Assembly: GCA_964035575.1 (NCBI GenBank)
Contig: OZ037845.1
Location: 372,001 to 436,000, forward strand
Length of the DNA stretch: 64,000 bases
Direction: 5' to 3'
Source: Rhynchopus sp. YZ270_cl-10
Taxonomy: Eukaryota > Euglenozoa > Diplonemea > Diplonemida > Diplonemidae
Shown here one piece after another: positions 54,166-63,985 of the stretch. The number at the start of each line of letters is the position of its first letter. The first letter of the stretch is position 1. The position numbers and the translations under genes are program-made. Under the pieces are notes generated by a model. That model searched no databases. It was not told the DNA's origin and saw only the letters and a list, made by a program, of their open reading frames with translations.

Positions 54166-57100
54166 TTAGGTCGCTTCGGGGTGGAGGTGGTGTATCAGCA
54201 CACTTGAGCGCAGACGGGTGGATCTCTCCTTTTCGCGTCGTTCTTCGACGTCGTGTATGAAGCACTCGAGACTGATCTCCGGGTCGTCTGTGTGCCCGGG
54301 CACCATCATGGAATGTCGGTGTGTGTCGTGCGTGTGTACTGTAATCTTGTCGGTGCTGTAGGAAGAGGTAGCGCTGGAGAGCGGGTTTTTTACCAATGTG
54401 GGAGTGGGCGGCGACGCGAAGACACCAATACTAGCGTCACCACGATGCTTGTCACCTATGTCCACCGGCTGGTCCGTCGAAGGGCGTGCCTTAACACGAG
54501 AAAGCAAGAACATCGGATCCACCCCACGCCCCGTCTTCCGCAGATCCGCAAACGAAGACTCAGGAATCAAGTTCAACAGCCGTCGCGACTCTGTCTCACC
54601 ACCCAAACTCGCCACCTTATTCGCCAGCTTCTCCGCCTTCCCATACGACCCACACAAAAACGCCTTATAAGCAGCAAACAGCGCAGGCATGAACTCCTTC
54701 TCGCTGAACTGATACATCCACTCCTCGTTTGAACGGTCCGGCGCGCACAGAACGTGGTACACAAGGATTTCCTCGCTCTGTAGAATGAGGGCACCCCCCT
54801 TGGAGCGTACCCCCGTCAGGTCGACGCAGTCAATGGGGAGGAGTGTGTAGGACTCCAGCTCCTTTGGCTTTGATATGGTGACGTGGCAGTTGTAGTGTTG
54901 TCCGATCTTTACCATGCCTAAGGCTTCGGTGACGTGGAAGCCGAGGAAGAAGAAGTTGCGTGCGTCGCCTGAGACGTGCTGGCCGACCCAGGAGGGGCCG
55001 CGGGAGACGGCGCAGTGGCAGATCATGGTGGGGTTCACTTCGGCGCAGTGTTTCACGAAGCCGAGGGCCATGTCAACAGCCTTGGAATATTTCGAGATGA
55101 CCTTCGTGTGTGCGCCCCACGATGCCGCACAATCACCATCGCCCAAATTCAAGAACAACACTGTACCCTTCGCTCGCGAGACTGCCTCGCAGAACAGCCC
55201 CGAAAACGCCACGACAGACTCAATAAACTGCGCAGTGCCCTCCTCCGTCAGCGAGGAGACAATCTTCGACACATATGTCGCGCGTGTGAAGCACACCGCA
55301 ACGTCCTTCTTCGCGAGGGAGCCCTCCGAAGCTAGCGCTGACGGTGCGTGGCGCGCCCTCCATGTTTGCGTCCGCTTAAGCCCCGGTGGGCTCAGTGAGT
55401 TGAACGACGCCCTCGAGTTGAGTGACGCCTGGTCGCCGCTGGCCGGTAACGCACCCCCGCTTGAGTGTGATGATGCGTGGGAGAGGAATGAGTTGCAGCG
55501 TGCCTCGGACGAATGTGAGTCGCCCTTGCTGCTGGCCAGATCGTGGTCCTCGAGGTTGAGGCGGATGGGCGAGCGGTGCTTTGTAGTGCCAGGGGAGCTT
55601 TGCTCCTTCGAATGCTCTCGGTTCTTGAAGAACTGCCGCAGCGTTGCCGCACACACCTGCAGGGACGTCACCTCACGCACGAAGCCCTCTGCGTCATCAC
55701 CACACGTCGGAAGCTCTGCACACATCGCCTCCAACATCCGACACACCCGCAGCAACGGCGCCAAGGCAATCACAAACGCGATGTACAACAGAAAAAAGAT
55801 AAGCACCACACACAACAGCGAGGCGATCACAAGCTTGCTGCTGGCAGCCGACGCTGCCTCTGTGTGCCTCAGATGCACGCCCCCTGCACGGTCTGCGAGG
55901 TGCGCTTCCAACGCCTTCCGCGGCACGCTCGCAAAGGCAAGAAGACGGTCGCCCATATGCAAACAGCTCTGCGGCTTGGCCACAAGCCACCCTATGTACT
56001 CCACATCATCGACAAAGTAGTTCGTTACAAAGGCGTTTGCGTTGCGCAGTCGCGACGACGCATTGAGACCACCCGGAAAGAAGCCTTCAAACACCGAAAA
56101 CACTTGTTGGAGACCGACCGTGCTCGTCACGATGCGAGCAGTGGAAACACTACCTAATGATTTCTGTGTCTGATACACAACCTCGGCGTCTGTAGCTTCT
56201 ATACCGAAGATTTCTTCCACCACATGGATCATCTGCAGTGGCGTCAACGTCCACACCCCGTACACTACGTTTTCGATGAACTCCACTGCGGTCTGCAGGT
56301 CCACACCATAGGCGCTGTCGTTGCCACGAAAGTACGCGTCAGACCCGGTAAGATCCGTTCCGACGTAAGATCGTTCACTGCTTTCCACCTGAAAAGATGT
56401 TTCACCCTGGTCAAAGGGGAGTGTCTCCGCAAGGCCGAAGCCACGATACGTGCTTCTTTCCCTACCCCCCAATACGCCCCCTATGGGTGCAAGAACGTAC
56501 GCGATCACTGCAGCATCGATGTGCGTCAGAATGTGGTGTTCCGAACACCCCGCGGCACACCCCAGATTCGTACGCTCTATGCGTCCATGCGCCCCAAGAT
56601 ATTCCACAGCAAGCCCCAACTGAAAGCCCTCCACCCCCTCTACCCCCATCGCAACCTTTGCCTGCAGAAGGTTACTCAACGCCTCGTAGTCCAGACTCTG
56701 TTGGATACGATATTGCTTGTTGGCCCCACCCAACACAGTGTTGACTGTACAGGTCAACGCCGTTGGGGTCCAATTTGGACGGGAAAATGAAACAGAATGC
56801 CCAGATGCCACACAGACCCCATCACGGAGTGTCCAGGGATCCTCTGTGGTGAGGGACATAGGTAGTCGTTGTAAGTCTGGGGCAGATCGGAACAGTTTTG
56901 GCACCGAAAAGGCGCTCCGCACTACCCCAGCAAGACCAGAGGAAATGGCGCGGGCACCTTGCTCATACTCGCTCCGATAGGCGTGGGGTTGGATGAAGGG
57001 CGCGCTGTTTGCCATCTCCTCCGCTCCTTCCCGTCTTGCAACGAAGTACACCAGACTCGGACAGCACAGCGCGACACCTGAAAGCAAAAACCCGGCCAGC

Positions 57101-57396
57101 ACGAAACGGTTCCAGTTACATTGAAAGACCCGTCCCTTTTCCCCCTTTTCTCGCTGCGATACACTCAAGCTCCGGCTTTGGGTGCTCGCCCTACTCCCCC
57201 CTGGGGTATGCGGAATGATGAGGAGCGGCGTGAGTGGTACTTTACTGCTGCGCAGGCTCTTGCGCACTGCCTCCTCCTTAGGCTCCTTAGGGGGCTTGTT
57301 GTCAACATCTGCTTTCGCGGGGATTTCGGTGGAGACCACACGTTCTATGGTCATTTCCTTGCCACCTGTCGTACACCGCAAATCACTGAACACCAT
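54166..57396 (-). CDS. Two-pass membrane protein with large exterior domain and cyclase-like cytosolic domain
   Basis: 1076 residues. A Lys- and Ser-rich N-terminal tail precedes TM1 (about 98-120). An exterior domain of about 400 residues (121-518) has no family I can name but the layout matches a Cache-type ligand sensor. TM2 is about 521-549, then a HAMP-like helix (to about 595), a Ser-rich linker, and a class III cyclase-like domain (about 698-880; LGDGDCAASWGAHTK, CHCAVSRGPSWVGQ). The first metal-binding Asp expected near the domain start is not evident, so catalysis is doubtful. EEWMYQF (891-897) follows, as in the peroxidase fusion at 17757, then a helical TPR-like stretch and a Ser/His-rich tail. 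Probably a surface receptor. The start may instead be Met15. Confidence 0.8.
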   Translation of the reverse strand: MVFSDLRCTTGGKEMTIERVVSTEIPAKADVDNKPPKEPKEEAVRKSLRSSKVPLTPLLIIPHTPGGSRASTQSRSLSVSQREKGEKGRVFQCNWNRFVLAGFLLSGVALCCPSLVYFVARREGAEEMANSAPFIQPHAYRSEYEQGARAISSGLAGVVRSAFSVPKLFRSAPDLQRLPMSLTTEDPWTLRDGVCVASGHSVSFSRPNWTPTALTCTVNTVLGGANKQYRIQQSLDYEALSNLLQAKVAMGVEGVEGFQLGLAVEYLGAHGRIERTNLGCAAGCSEHHILTHIDAAVIAYVLAPIGGVLGGRERSTYRGFGLAETLPFDQGETSFQVESSERSYVGTDLTGSDAYFRGNDSAYGVDLQTAVEFIENVVYGVWTLTPLQMIHVVEEIFGIEATDAEVVYQTQKSLGSVSTARIVTSTVGLQQVFSVFEGFFPGGLNASSRLRNANAFVTNYFVDDVEYIGWLVAKPQSCLHMGDRLLAFASVPRKALEAHLADRAGGVHLRHTEAASAASSKLVIASLLCVVLIFFLLYIAFVIALAPLLRVCRMLEAMCAELPTCGDDAEGFVREVTSLQVCAATLRQFFKNREHSKEQSSPGTTKHRSPIRLNLEDHDLASSKGDSHSSEARCNSFLSHASSHSSGGALPASGDQASLNSRASFNSLSPPGLKRTQTWRARHAPSALASEGSLAKKDVAVCFTRATYVSKIVSSLTEEGTAQFIESVVAFSGLFCEAVSRAKGTVLFLNLGDGDCAASWGAHTKVISKYSKAVDMALGFVKHCAEVNPTMICHCAVSRGPSWVGQHVSGDARNFFFLGFHVTEALGMVKIGQHYNCHVTISKPKELESYTLLPIDCVDLTGVRSKGGALILQSEEILVYHVLCAPDRSNEEWMYQFSEKEFMPALFAAYKAFLCGSYGKAEKLANKVASLGGETESRRLLNLIPESSFADLRKTGRGVDPMFLLSRVKARPSTDQPVDIGDKHRGDASIGVFASPPTPTLVKNPLSSATSSYSTDKITVHTHDTHRHSMMVPGHTDDPEISLECFIHDVEERREKERSTRLRSSVLIHHLHPEAT

Positions 57397-57489
57397 CGTT
57401 GCCCTACCATTTCACACTTCTGTTGTGGAGATATGGGGAGGAAGAGGAAGAGGAAGAGGAAGAGGAGGAGGAGGCTGTAAAAAAAAAAA

Positions 57490-57535
57490 AAGTTGAAAGT
57501 GCAAACGCCTCATCGTTCTTCGGCGGACGCAGGGT
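57490..57535 (+). repeat. Family C hairpin repeat
   Basis: GTTGAAAGTGCAAACGCCTC followed by ATCGTTCTTCGGCGGACGC. It lies about 95 bp upstream of the membrane cyclase-like gene start. Confidence 0.65.
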
Positions 57536-57845
57536 TCTCCGTGGGTTGTCGAACCCCAGAGAGCACTTCATTGTATATACAGCATGGAAGAAAAAAAAAC
57601 ACGTAAAAAGCAAGGGTTCTGCGTTCTTTTGGTTTTGGTACGGAGGAGGGGGGCCACTGTTAAGTGTCCACAAGATAATGGGGGTGGGTTGCTGAAAGGG
57701 TGCAAAAAACAGTCTGTGTCTCAAGCACATCATTTAGAACATTGCGATATTCGCTGCATGCACCCTTGGGGGGAGAGGGCGGTAGGGAAAGTCGCGCTGT
57801 GATCTGCCCCAAAGCGTTCTGAGGGGTACCGAGTAATACTCAGTA

Positions 57846-58019
57846 CACAACGGGACCCAGTGACAAGTGATAAGTGAAATCACGTGTCATTTCACTTGTC
57901 ATAATATGACAAAAAAGTCACTTGTCATGACAAGTGATTTTCTATTGGGATAAAGGCTATTTACTTGTCACCTTTTTCACTTGTCATTCACTTGTCACTT
58001 GTCACTGGGTCCCGTCGTG
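57846..58019. mobile_element. 174-bp TA-flanked foldback MITE
   Basis: CACAACGGGACCCAGTGACA at the left matches CACGACGGGACCCAGTGACA read inverted from the right, with TA on each side (57844-57845, 58020-58021). The interior repeats ACAAGTGA and TCACTTGT many times. Confidence 0.8.
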
Positions 58020-58712
58020 TATGTTTCCGATAAAAAAAAATGTTTTTGCAAGATGGAACACATCAGTAGCATATGTGTCTCTTGTGTGCACATACACGTT
58101 TCATCTACTGTAGAGAAGACTTTGTAGAATGAACCGAAGCTTCTTGTGCTTAGTGACCTTAGAACGACCCTTTCTTTGAGCTTTATTTGACGGAACAGAA
58201 CACAGCAAAATAGGCTAGTGAGAGAATAATTTTTTTTTATACCTACAAGCGTAGCTTAAAGGAGAAATAGTTCCTCAGATACGGTCGCCAATCACCCCTC
58301 AAACAGGGTAATTGTGCAATCAACGAAAAAACCTTTTTTCCTTTTACTTACCTATCAGAGTTTCTATTTTTTGACATTCTGTTGGTTTAGTGTAGTGTTC
58401 AACCTTTTCCACCAAATTACATTTTTGTTTTGCAAAAAACAACAGAATAAAAACAGCATCACCCAATAATGGCTTGACACTATTTCCCATCCAGATTTTT
58501 TGTTTTTTGGTGAAAATTTTATTAGAAAAAAAAAAGAAAAGAAAAATTATGTGACTATGATCCAAGCTCTCTTAGTCTTGAATGACAGGTTTGATCACAA
58601 AAAAGGATTTGATAATGTGTATACCTCTCGTTCATGCGGGGGGTTTTTTGTATCGACGGTGAGAGTTATATCACCTATATTACCCACCTGGGTGGGTAAA
58701 TTAGGGTCTGTA

Positions 58713-58778
58713 CTCAATGTTGGCCGAAGCCTTGACACCACAGAAGGAAAGAGACGTTGTTCGTCCTCAACCCTTTAG
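58713..58778 (+). repeat. Family F repeat
   Basis: TCAATGTTGGCCGAAGCCTT, then ACCACAGAAGG, then CGTCCTCAACCCTT. It ends just before a hAT-like MITE. Confidence 0.55.
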
Positions 58779-58816
58779 AGCATTTTGTTTTTTTTTTTCC
58801 TTTTTTTTGCCATGTC

Positions 58817-59423
58817 CAGGGTATTAGGGTGAAAATCCAAAATCCCGGAAAAAACTGGTTTTTCTGGTTTTCTCTCCTGGGCGGCAAAAACTAGTGTTTC
58901 TGGCGAAAACCTCCACCGTTGACGGACACAGTCACCCTTTTCGGGTTTTTCGGGGGTGGGGTCAGTGTCTTATCCAGGAATCCGATTTCAAAATATTTTT
59001 CGGCGCTGCTGACCCAGGGTAGACATTGGGAACATAGGGACTGTATTTTTTTTTGCGGAGCAAAAAAATAATATAAAATGGCGCCACAGGCAAAATTTTT
59101 TGAGGGTACGGTGTAAAAAGCTAGCTTTTTACACCACAGAGCCACTCAAACGAACCCTTTTTTGCGGAGCAAAAAATGAAAAATGGCGCCGCAGGCAAAA
59201 AAAAATCAAGGAACAGCCATTTCCCAAAGGCACTCCCGTGGTTCAACCACGGTTCTACCAGGCGGGGAAAAAATGTGGGGGGAAAAATCGAGTCCGCCCT
59301 AATCTGGGGACGACATTTACAGAAAGGCCTGGTGAAAAGTGTCGGTTTTTTTTTCCCCTCCAGATTTCTCTGTTTTTTTTTTTTTTTTTGAAAACCAGTT
59401 TTTTTAACCACCCTAATACCCTG
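58817..59423. mobile_element. hAT-like MITE (607 bp), 16 bp past a stop codon
   Basis: Perfect 15-bp inverted ends CAGGGTATTAGGGTG and an exact 8-bp duplication GCCATGTC (58809-58816, 59424-59431). The middle (about 59040-59220) is clearly related to the middle of 3478..4349: TTTTTTGCGGAGCAAAAA and GGCGCCGCAGGC, each twice. The outer ends differ between the two families. It likely lies in the 3' untranslated region of the gene at 59439. Confidence 0.85.
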
Positions 59424-59438
59424 GCCATGTCTATGTTG

Positions 59439-60380
59439 CTACTGTACAGTACAGCACGCCTTGCCCTCGGTTTTCGTTGAAATGGCGTAGGTGAAGACAC
59501 AGCGTTCTGGCTGCACGCAGACGAGGTCCCCATCGTCGAACGGTATTGCAACAGACGATGCATTGGTGACTGAGAGCTTCGTGACTACGTTGGTGCTGTC
59601 GTACTGCACGTCAAGGATTTGCTTTAGTTCACCCATTGTTGTACGAATATTCACTTTGGCACCAAGTTTTAGGGTACTGAACATTTTGCGTTTATGATCT
59701 CTGATGTTTACTTCAGGTGGAATGAACATCTTTGCTGAGGGTGGCGTGCGTCTCGATGCGCTGGATATGCCGGATTTGACAGATTTTGCCATCGAATCTG
59801 CGGTTTGGGGTCTGCCTGGCTGTGTCTGCGCCTGCGCCTGCGACTCTCTCAACGACGACTGCAGCATGGCGTGCTGGGTCACCGTATTCTGCGGGAGATT
59901 CTGTCCTCTGCACACCGTACACAGATGCCTCATGATACGATGCCTACACAGTTTGTTTGTCCTCCCCTTTGACGACCCGCTGTTTATACTCCCCGACGTC
60001 TGACTCGCTGCCTTTGGCGCACTCCTCGCCCTTTGCTGCATACTATCCAAATCTACGGACACATTCTCTTCATCAAAGAACTCCTTCACAGGAACGTTCA
60101 AAGATGACGACATTGGGGTGGTCTTTCGCGGAACTGCACCACCTTGCGGGTTACCTGGTGCCTTCGCATTTCGTGTACGCACCCCAGTTGTCCGTTGAGG
60201 AGGTGCGCTGTACTTCAACATATTCGGTGTAGGTGTAGGTGCAGGTGTAGGTGTAGAAGTAACCTCCACCTTCACATCATCCATCTCTGGAGGTGGTGCA
60301 TCCTCTGGTGTGCCACCTGAAGAATCGCCGCAAGATGCGTTGTCGTGCCTCCCTTCCGCTTCTGACTCGGATTCCGCCAT
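59439..60380 (-). CDS. Acidic/low-complexity protein with one Cys-His cluster, unknown function
   Basis: 313 residues. The N-terminal third is acidic, then Pro/Thr-rich with a PTPAPTPTP run. A compact cluster CRHRIMRHLCTVC (about 144-156) could bind zinc; it resembles CxH...CxxC units found in some protist proteins. The C-terminal about 90 residues look folded, with alternating strands (KVNIRTTMGELKQILDVQYD, then SVAIPFDDGDLVCVQ). No family recognised. The stop lies just before a MITE. Confidence 0.65.
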   Translation of the reverse strand: MAESESEAEGRHDNASCGDSSGGTPEDAPPPEMDDVKVEVTSTPTPAPTPTPNMLKYSAPPQRTTGVRTRNAKAPGNPQGGAVPRKTTPMSSSLNVPVKEFFDEENVSVDLDSMQQRARSAPKAASQTSGSINSGSSKGRTNKLCRHRIMRHLCTVCRGQNLPQNTVTQHAMLQSSLRESQAQAQTQPGRPQTADSMAKSVKSGISSASRRTPPSAKMFIPPEVNIRDHKRKMFSTLKLGAKVNIRTTMGELKQILDVQYDSTNVVTKLSVTNASSVAIPFDDGDLVCVQPERCVFTYAISTKTEGKACCTVQ

Positions 60381-61263
60381 TATGAGAAAAAGGAGGAGGA
60401 GGAGGAGGAGAGCGTATGGGAAAACACCGCTACCCCCACACCATGGTTTAAGGGGGGGGAGGGAGGGTGGTGTGTCTTCTGGATACTTTTTTTAGTGAAT
60501 GTGATATGTGCAGACTCAGGAGGATGCAGAAGCATCCAAAAAATAGTAGTTGAAAATATGGTAAAAACGCATCGCAAAGGGTGCGAAAGGGGCAAAGGGT
60601 GGTTCCGTACCGTAAGAGAACGGAGGCGGTTCAGAACCGCTCGGCAAAATCACGACCTCTTTATACCCCCCAGCCTTTTTTTAACGGCCGACCCGTTGTG
60701 AGGAACCCCCCCCCCCGGTCCTACATCCATTTGACATCTGATAAAAGAAGGGGGGGAATATAGGGCACTTTGGAGAGCACACCGCACTACGGCGTATGTT
60801 TTAACAAAGGGGGGGAGGCCTCCTGAGGGAAGGGGCGAGAAGAAACCCAAAGAGATAGGAGTTTTTGAGGGTGTTTTTAAGAGACTATCAGAAACCGTTG
60901 ACACGAAAAAAGACGGAATTCAAGAAAATATGTTGGGTGGGTGTGTGTGTGTGTACATTTGTCTCTGCAGGGGGAAAACGCTGCACTGAGCATCAATACC
61001 ACCAAAGAACAGACGAGACCACAAATAAACATTTGAAAAAATCTATATCGTGCTTGAGAACAAAAAATATATGTGATACAGAGCAATCAAAACACTATCT
61101 GGCCAGGCGTTAGGCTGTTCAGAAGTGGGGGTTTGTGTTACCCAAACTGTGGTCTTCCTGTTGTGTGTAACGAGTGGACACCCTTTTTAATTCCGATGTG
61201 CTAAAAGTGTGTGCAGCAACACCGTAACGTCGCACAATAGAAGAGAATAATGTGAAGTGCAAA

Positions 61264-61300
61264 GTTGACTTGAAATACAAAGCCCTCTCGTGAATAGTGT
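61264..61300 (+). repeat. Family B repeat, best copy
   Basis: AGTTGACTTGAAATACAAAG then CCCTCTCGTGAATAGTGTG. A family A copy follows about 75 bp later. Confidence 0.65.
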
Positions 61301-61372
61301 GCCTTGGTGCATAAAAAAAAAAACACGTTGCTGATTTAGACAACAAAAAAGGAGCCAAAATTAAAAAGAAAA

Positions 61373-61411
61373 GATGGTAGGATGAACCTAAGCCTCTCTT
61401 GCTTAGTCTGA
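61373..61411 (+). repeat. Family A hairpin repeat
   Basis: GATGAACCTAAGCCTCTCTT followed by GCTTAGTC. The stem CTAAGC/GCTTAG is intact. Confidence 0.65.
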
Positions 61412-62668
61412 TTAGATTATTCTTTGGTTTATTCATCAACCTGAAATACAAAGTCTCTAGTGTTTAGTCACCTATTTAAAAGATCGATGGGTGAGTGATC
61501 ACATTACCTCTCACGCACCATACTGAACAAAACTGTAGCACCCTTACCATATTAAATTTATTTTTGCAACATATTCAGCTTACGCAAAGCTCTGATTACC
61601 CCCAAGCCTTTAAAAAAAAAACAAATAGTTTTTGAGCCGAGGAAACTGGAAAGAATGCACTCTGGCCCTTAATGTGGCATTCCCCTCACATCTCTTCTAT
61701 CCCTTGGCATATAGAGGAAAGTTGCTTTGTGGAGCATTTTCTTTGCAGCAACACATTCTCAGTGTCCAATGCTGACACAAGCAAGGTGTTCAAAGACACT
61801 GCCTTGAAAACAGTATCCACCTTCCCGTTGACGCTGTCCCATCTATATCAGGCACGTCCTTGTGGACAGAGAGTGCGTCCACGTGGATTGGTCAAAGGAA
61901 AGGGTTTCCCTTAAAGAATCGCTAAAAAGCCAAAAAAAAAACAAATAGTGAAGTCCAAGTGCAAACGCCTCTGGAACGCAGGTAAAATGTGACTTGAAAT
62001 AGCCCTCTCGTGACAGTGTGTGCCTAAAAGAAAAAGAGGGGGGAAAAGAAGAGCACGCGAAGAGCACAACAAGTGTAGTGTGCAAAAAAGTAAATAAAGT
62101 TGCGCTAAAAAAAGATTGGGTCTTTTGTTTGTGCGCTCAGGCGCCACTCTTGGGCACCTGTCTACGTAAAGTGTCAACTCACTCACCATATCTCCATAGC
62201 ACCAAGGTACCCGGACCTTTGATGCTGGGTAAAAAAGGCACCAGTCGGATCACAAGACCCGGCTAGCCCACACAGAACACGAGCCACCAGGGCTAGTGAC
62301 AATTAAAGGAAAAATGTAAAAAAAATAGCCATTTTATACATCCGGATAGCAAAAAACCACGTATGTGTAAACAATAGGGAAGGGAAAGACGGGGGTGGGG
62401 ACGAGAAGAATGACACAAAAAAAAAAAAATGCAACACATTTACGCCCTGTTGTTATGAAGAATATTTCGTTTTATTTTCTGTTCTTTCCCCTCCCACCCT
62501 CTAACCCATACCCTTATCTTTACCGGTAAGCACCCGAAGAGACGTTCTATGCTCAGTTTCTATTTTTCATACAACATCCCTCCCTCACAACTCTACCTTT
62601 TTTCTACACTTTTGGACATGCCTTTTGACACAAATTCTACTAATCGAATTGAAATTTTTGATTCTCAT

Positions 62669-63985
62669 TTAATTTAAATACATGACACGCTTCAGAATGC
62701 GTTGGTTCATCACCTTCGCACGCTTTTCAAGGAATGTAAGGATGCTTTCATACCCACACCCAACACGCACTACTAGAGCACTGCTGTGCACGGCTACTTT
62801 GTATTTTTTTGAGGGGGTGTCTATTGTGTAGACGGAGTCTGATATCTTTGCTATGGGGAGGGACGGCACACGCGCCTTGAGCTCTGCCATCATAGAGTCC
62901 ACAACACGGTGCGTCACTGCCTCTGGCGTTCGCGGCACCAATGCGCGACGCAGCTTCTCCGCCGGATCCGACACCCCTGGGAACGGGTCCGTCACCTTCC
63001 TCCGCCCACCCCCAACCAACCCACCCCCTACATCACGCACAAACGACGAATCAGCGTTCTCCTCTCTGTCATACCTATAAAAGGCCTCATGCGATGCGCT
63101 CTCAGCGTTGAACGCTTTGTTGTTAAGATACGCTTGGTACACACCGTAGCGCTGGAAGGGCTCGGTTCTGGTGGGCACCAGACGTTCTACGGGACGTTCC
63201 TGCACCTCAGGGGTCAGCTGCTCTGGGGTGTGCACCTCAGCACTGCAGAGGTCTTCTCCAAAGTCCAGCTTTGTTGGTACAACTTCGGCAGCTATTGGGG
63301 TGTGTAATGTGACAGAGGAAGGGGATAATGCAACAGCGTTTGTGTTGAGCTTATCCTTTAGACTGCTGTTTTCAGAGCGAAGCCGTGTCAGCTCATCTTG
63401 CAGAGATGCCGACTCCTGACGCGATGCACGCAGCTGCTGTGAACTCTCATCCTCCAACAGCGCGGAGATCACTGCCTCTCGAGAGTACTTCCTTACCAAA
63501 TGCGACACATCGCTTGATATTGGGGTCCGTTTCGACCGTCCCGTCCGCACCGCACTTCCTCCTGCACTCGAGCCTGCCGAACTCAAACCCCCTTCTGAAA
63601 GGTGCCATTCTATTTTGTCCACAACGTCGCGAGGGGGTGTCGTGACCTCGGCGCTGGCCTGCGGTGTGAACACCTGAGTGATGGTATGCTCCACATTGCC
63701 GTCGGAGGAGAGCGGCGAAGGCGACGCACATTCCTCATGAGCACTTTGCTGCACAGAGTCGCTTGACAACAGGCTTCGCGTATCCGCCTTTTCGGACGTC
63801 CACCCTACATCAATATCCGGCGCCGATAGGGGGGTCGTTGCCTTCGTAACAGAAGCCACCTCAGCACTCAACTCCTGCGGCGAGACAGTCTCGGGGGAGC
63901 TGAATAATTCGCTCAAAGACACCACCGGGTTGTCAATCGCGCAAGAGGGCGGGTCTTTGCGTTCCACAGAAGGAAAGCTTGCCAT
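62669..63985 (-). CDS. GAS2-like domain protein with coiled coil, start near window edge
   Basis: At least 438 residues; the frame stays open to the window end, so the first Met at 63985 may not be the true start. Ser/Thr/Pro-rich segments flank a coiled coil (about 170-215, SLQDELTRLRSENSSLKDKL). The C-terminal part (about 370-425) has ISDSVYTIDTPSKKYKVAV and VVRVGCGYESILTFLEKR, matching the GAS2/GAR pattern (VRVGGGW, then L..FL). GAS2 domains bind microtubules, so a cytoskeletal role is likely. The usual GGGW is CGYE here. Confidence 0.7.
   Translation of the reverse strand: MASFPSVERKDPPSCAIDNPVVSLSELFSSPETVSPQELSAEVASVTKATTPLSAPDIDVGWTSEKADTRSLLSSDSVQQSAHEECASPSPLSSDGNVEHTITQVFTPQASAEVTTPPRDVVDKIEWHLSEGGLSSAGSSAGGSAVRTGRSKRTPISSDVSHLVRKYSREAVISALLEDESSQQLRASRQESASLQDELTRLRSENSSLKDKLNTNAVALSPSSVTLHTPIAAEVVPTKLDFGEDLCSAEVHTPEQLTPEVQERPVERLVPTRTEPFQRYGVYQAYLNNKAFNAESASHEAFYRYDREENADSSFVRDVGGGLVGGGRRKVTDPFPGVSDPAEKLRRALVPRTPEAVTHRVVDSMMAELKARVPSLPIAKISDSVYTIDTPSKKYKVAVHSSALVVRVGCGYESILTFLEKRAKVMNQRILKRVMYLN

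Larger units (their letters stand above)
60381..62668. other. 2.3-kb spacer rich in short hairpin repeats
   Basis: It holds the 60612..60660 repeat, family B (61264, 61990), family A (61373, with a mixed A/B copy at 61440) and family C (61955). This is the densest cluster outside the gene desert. No gene was recognised. Confidence 0.6.
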
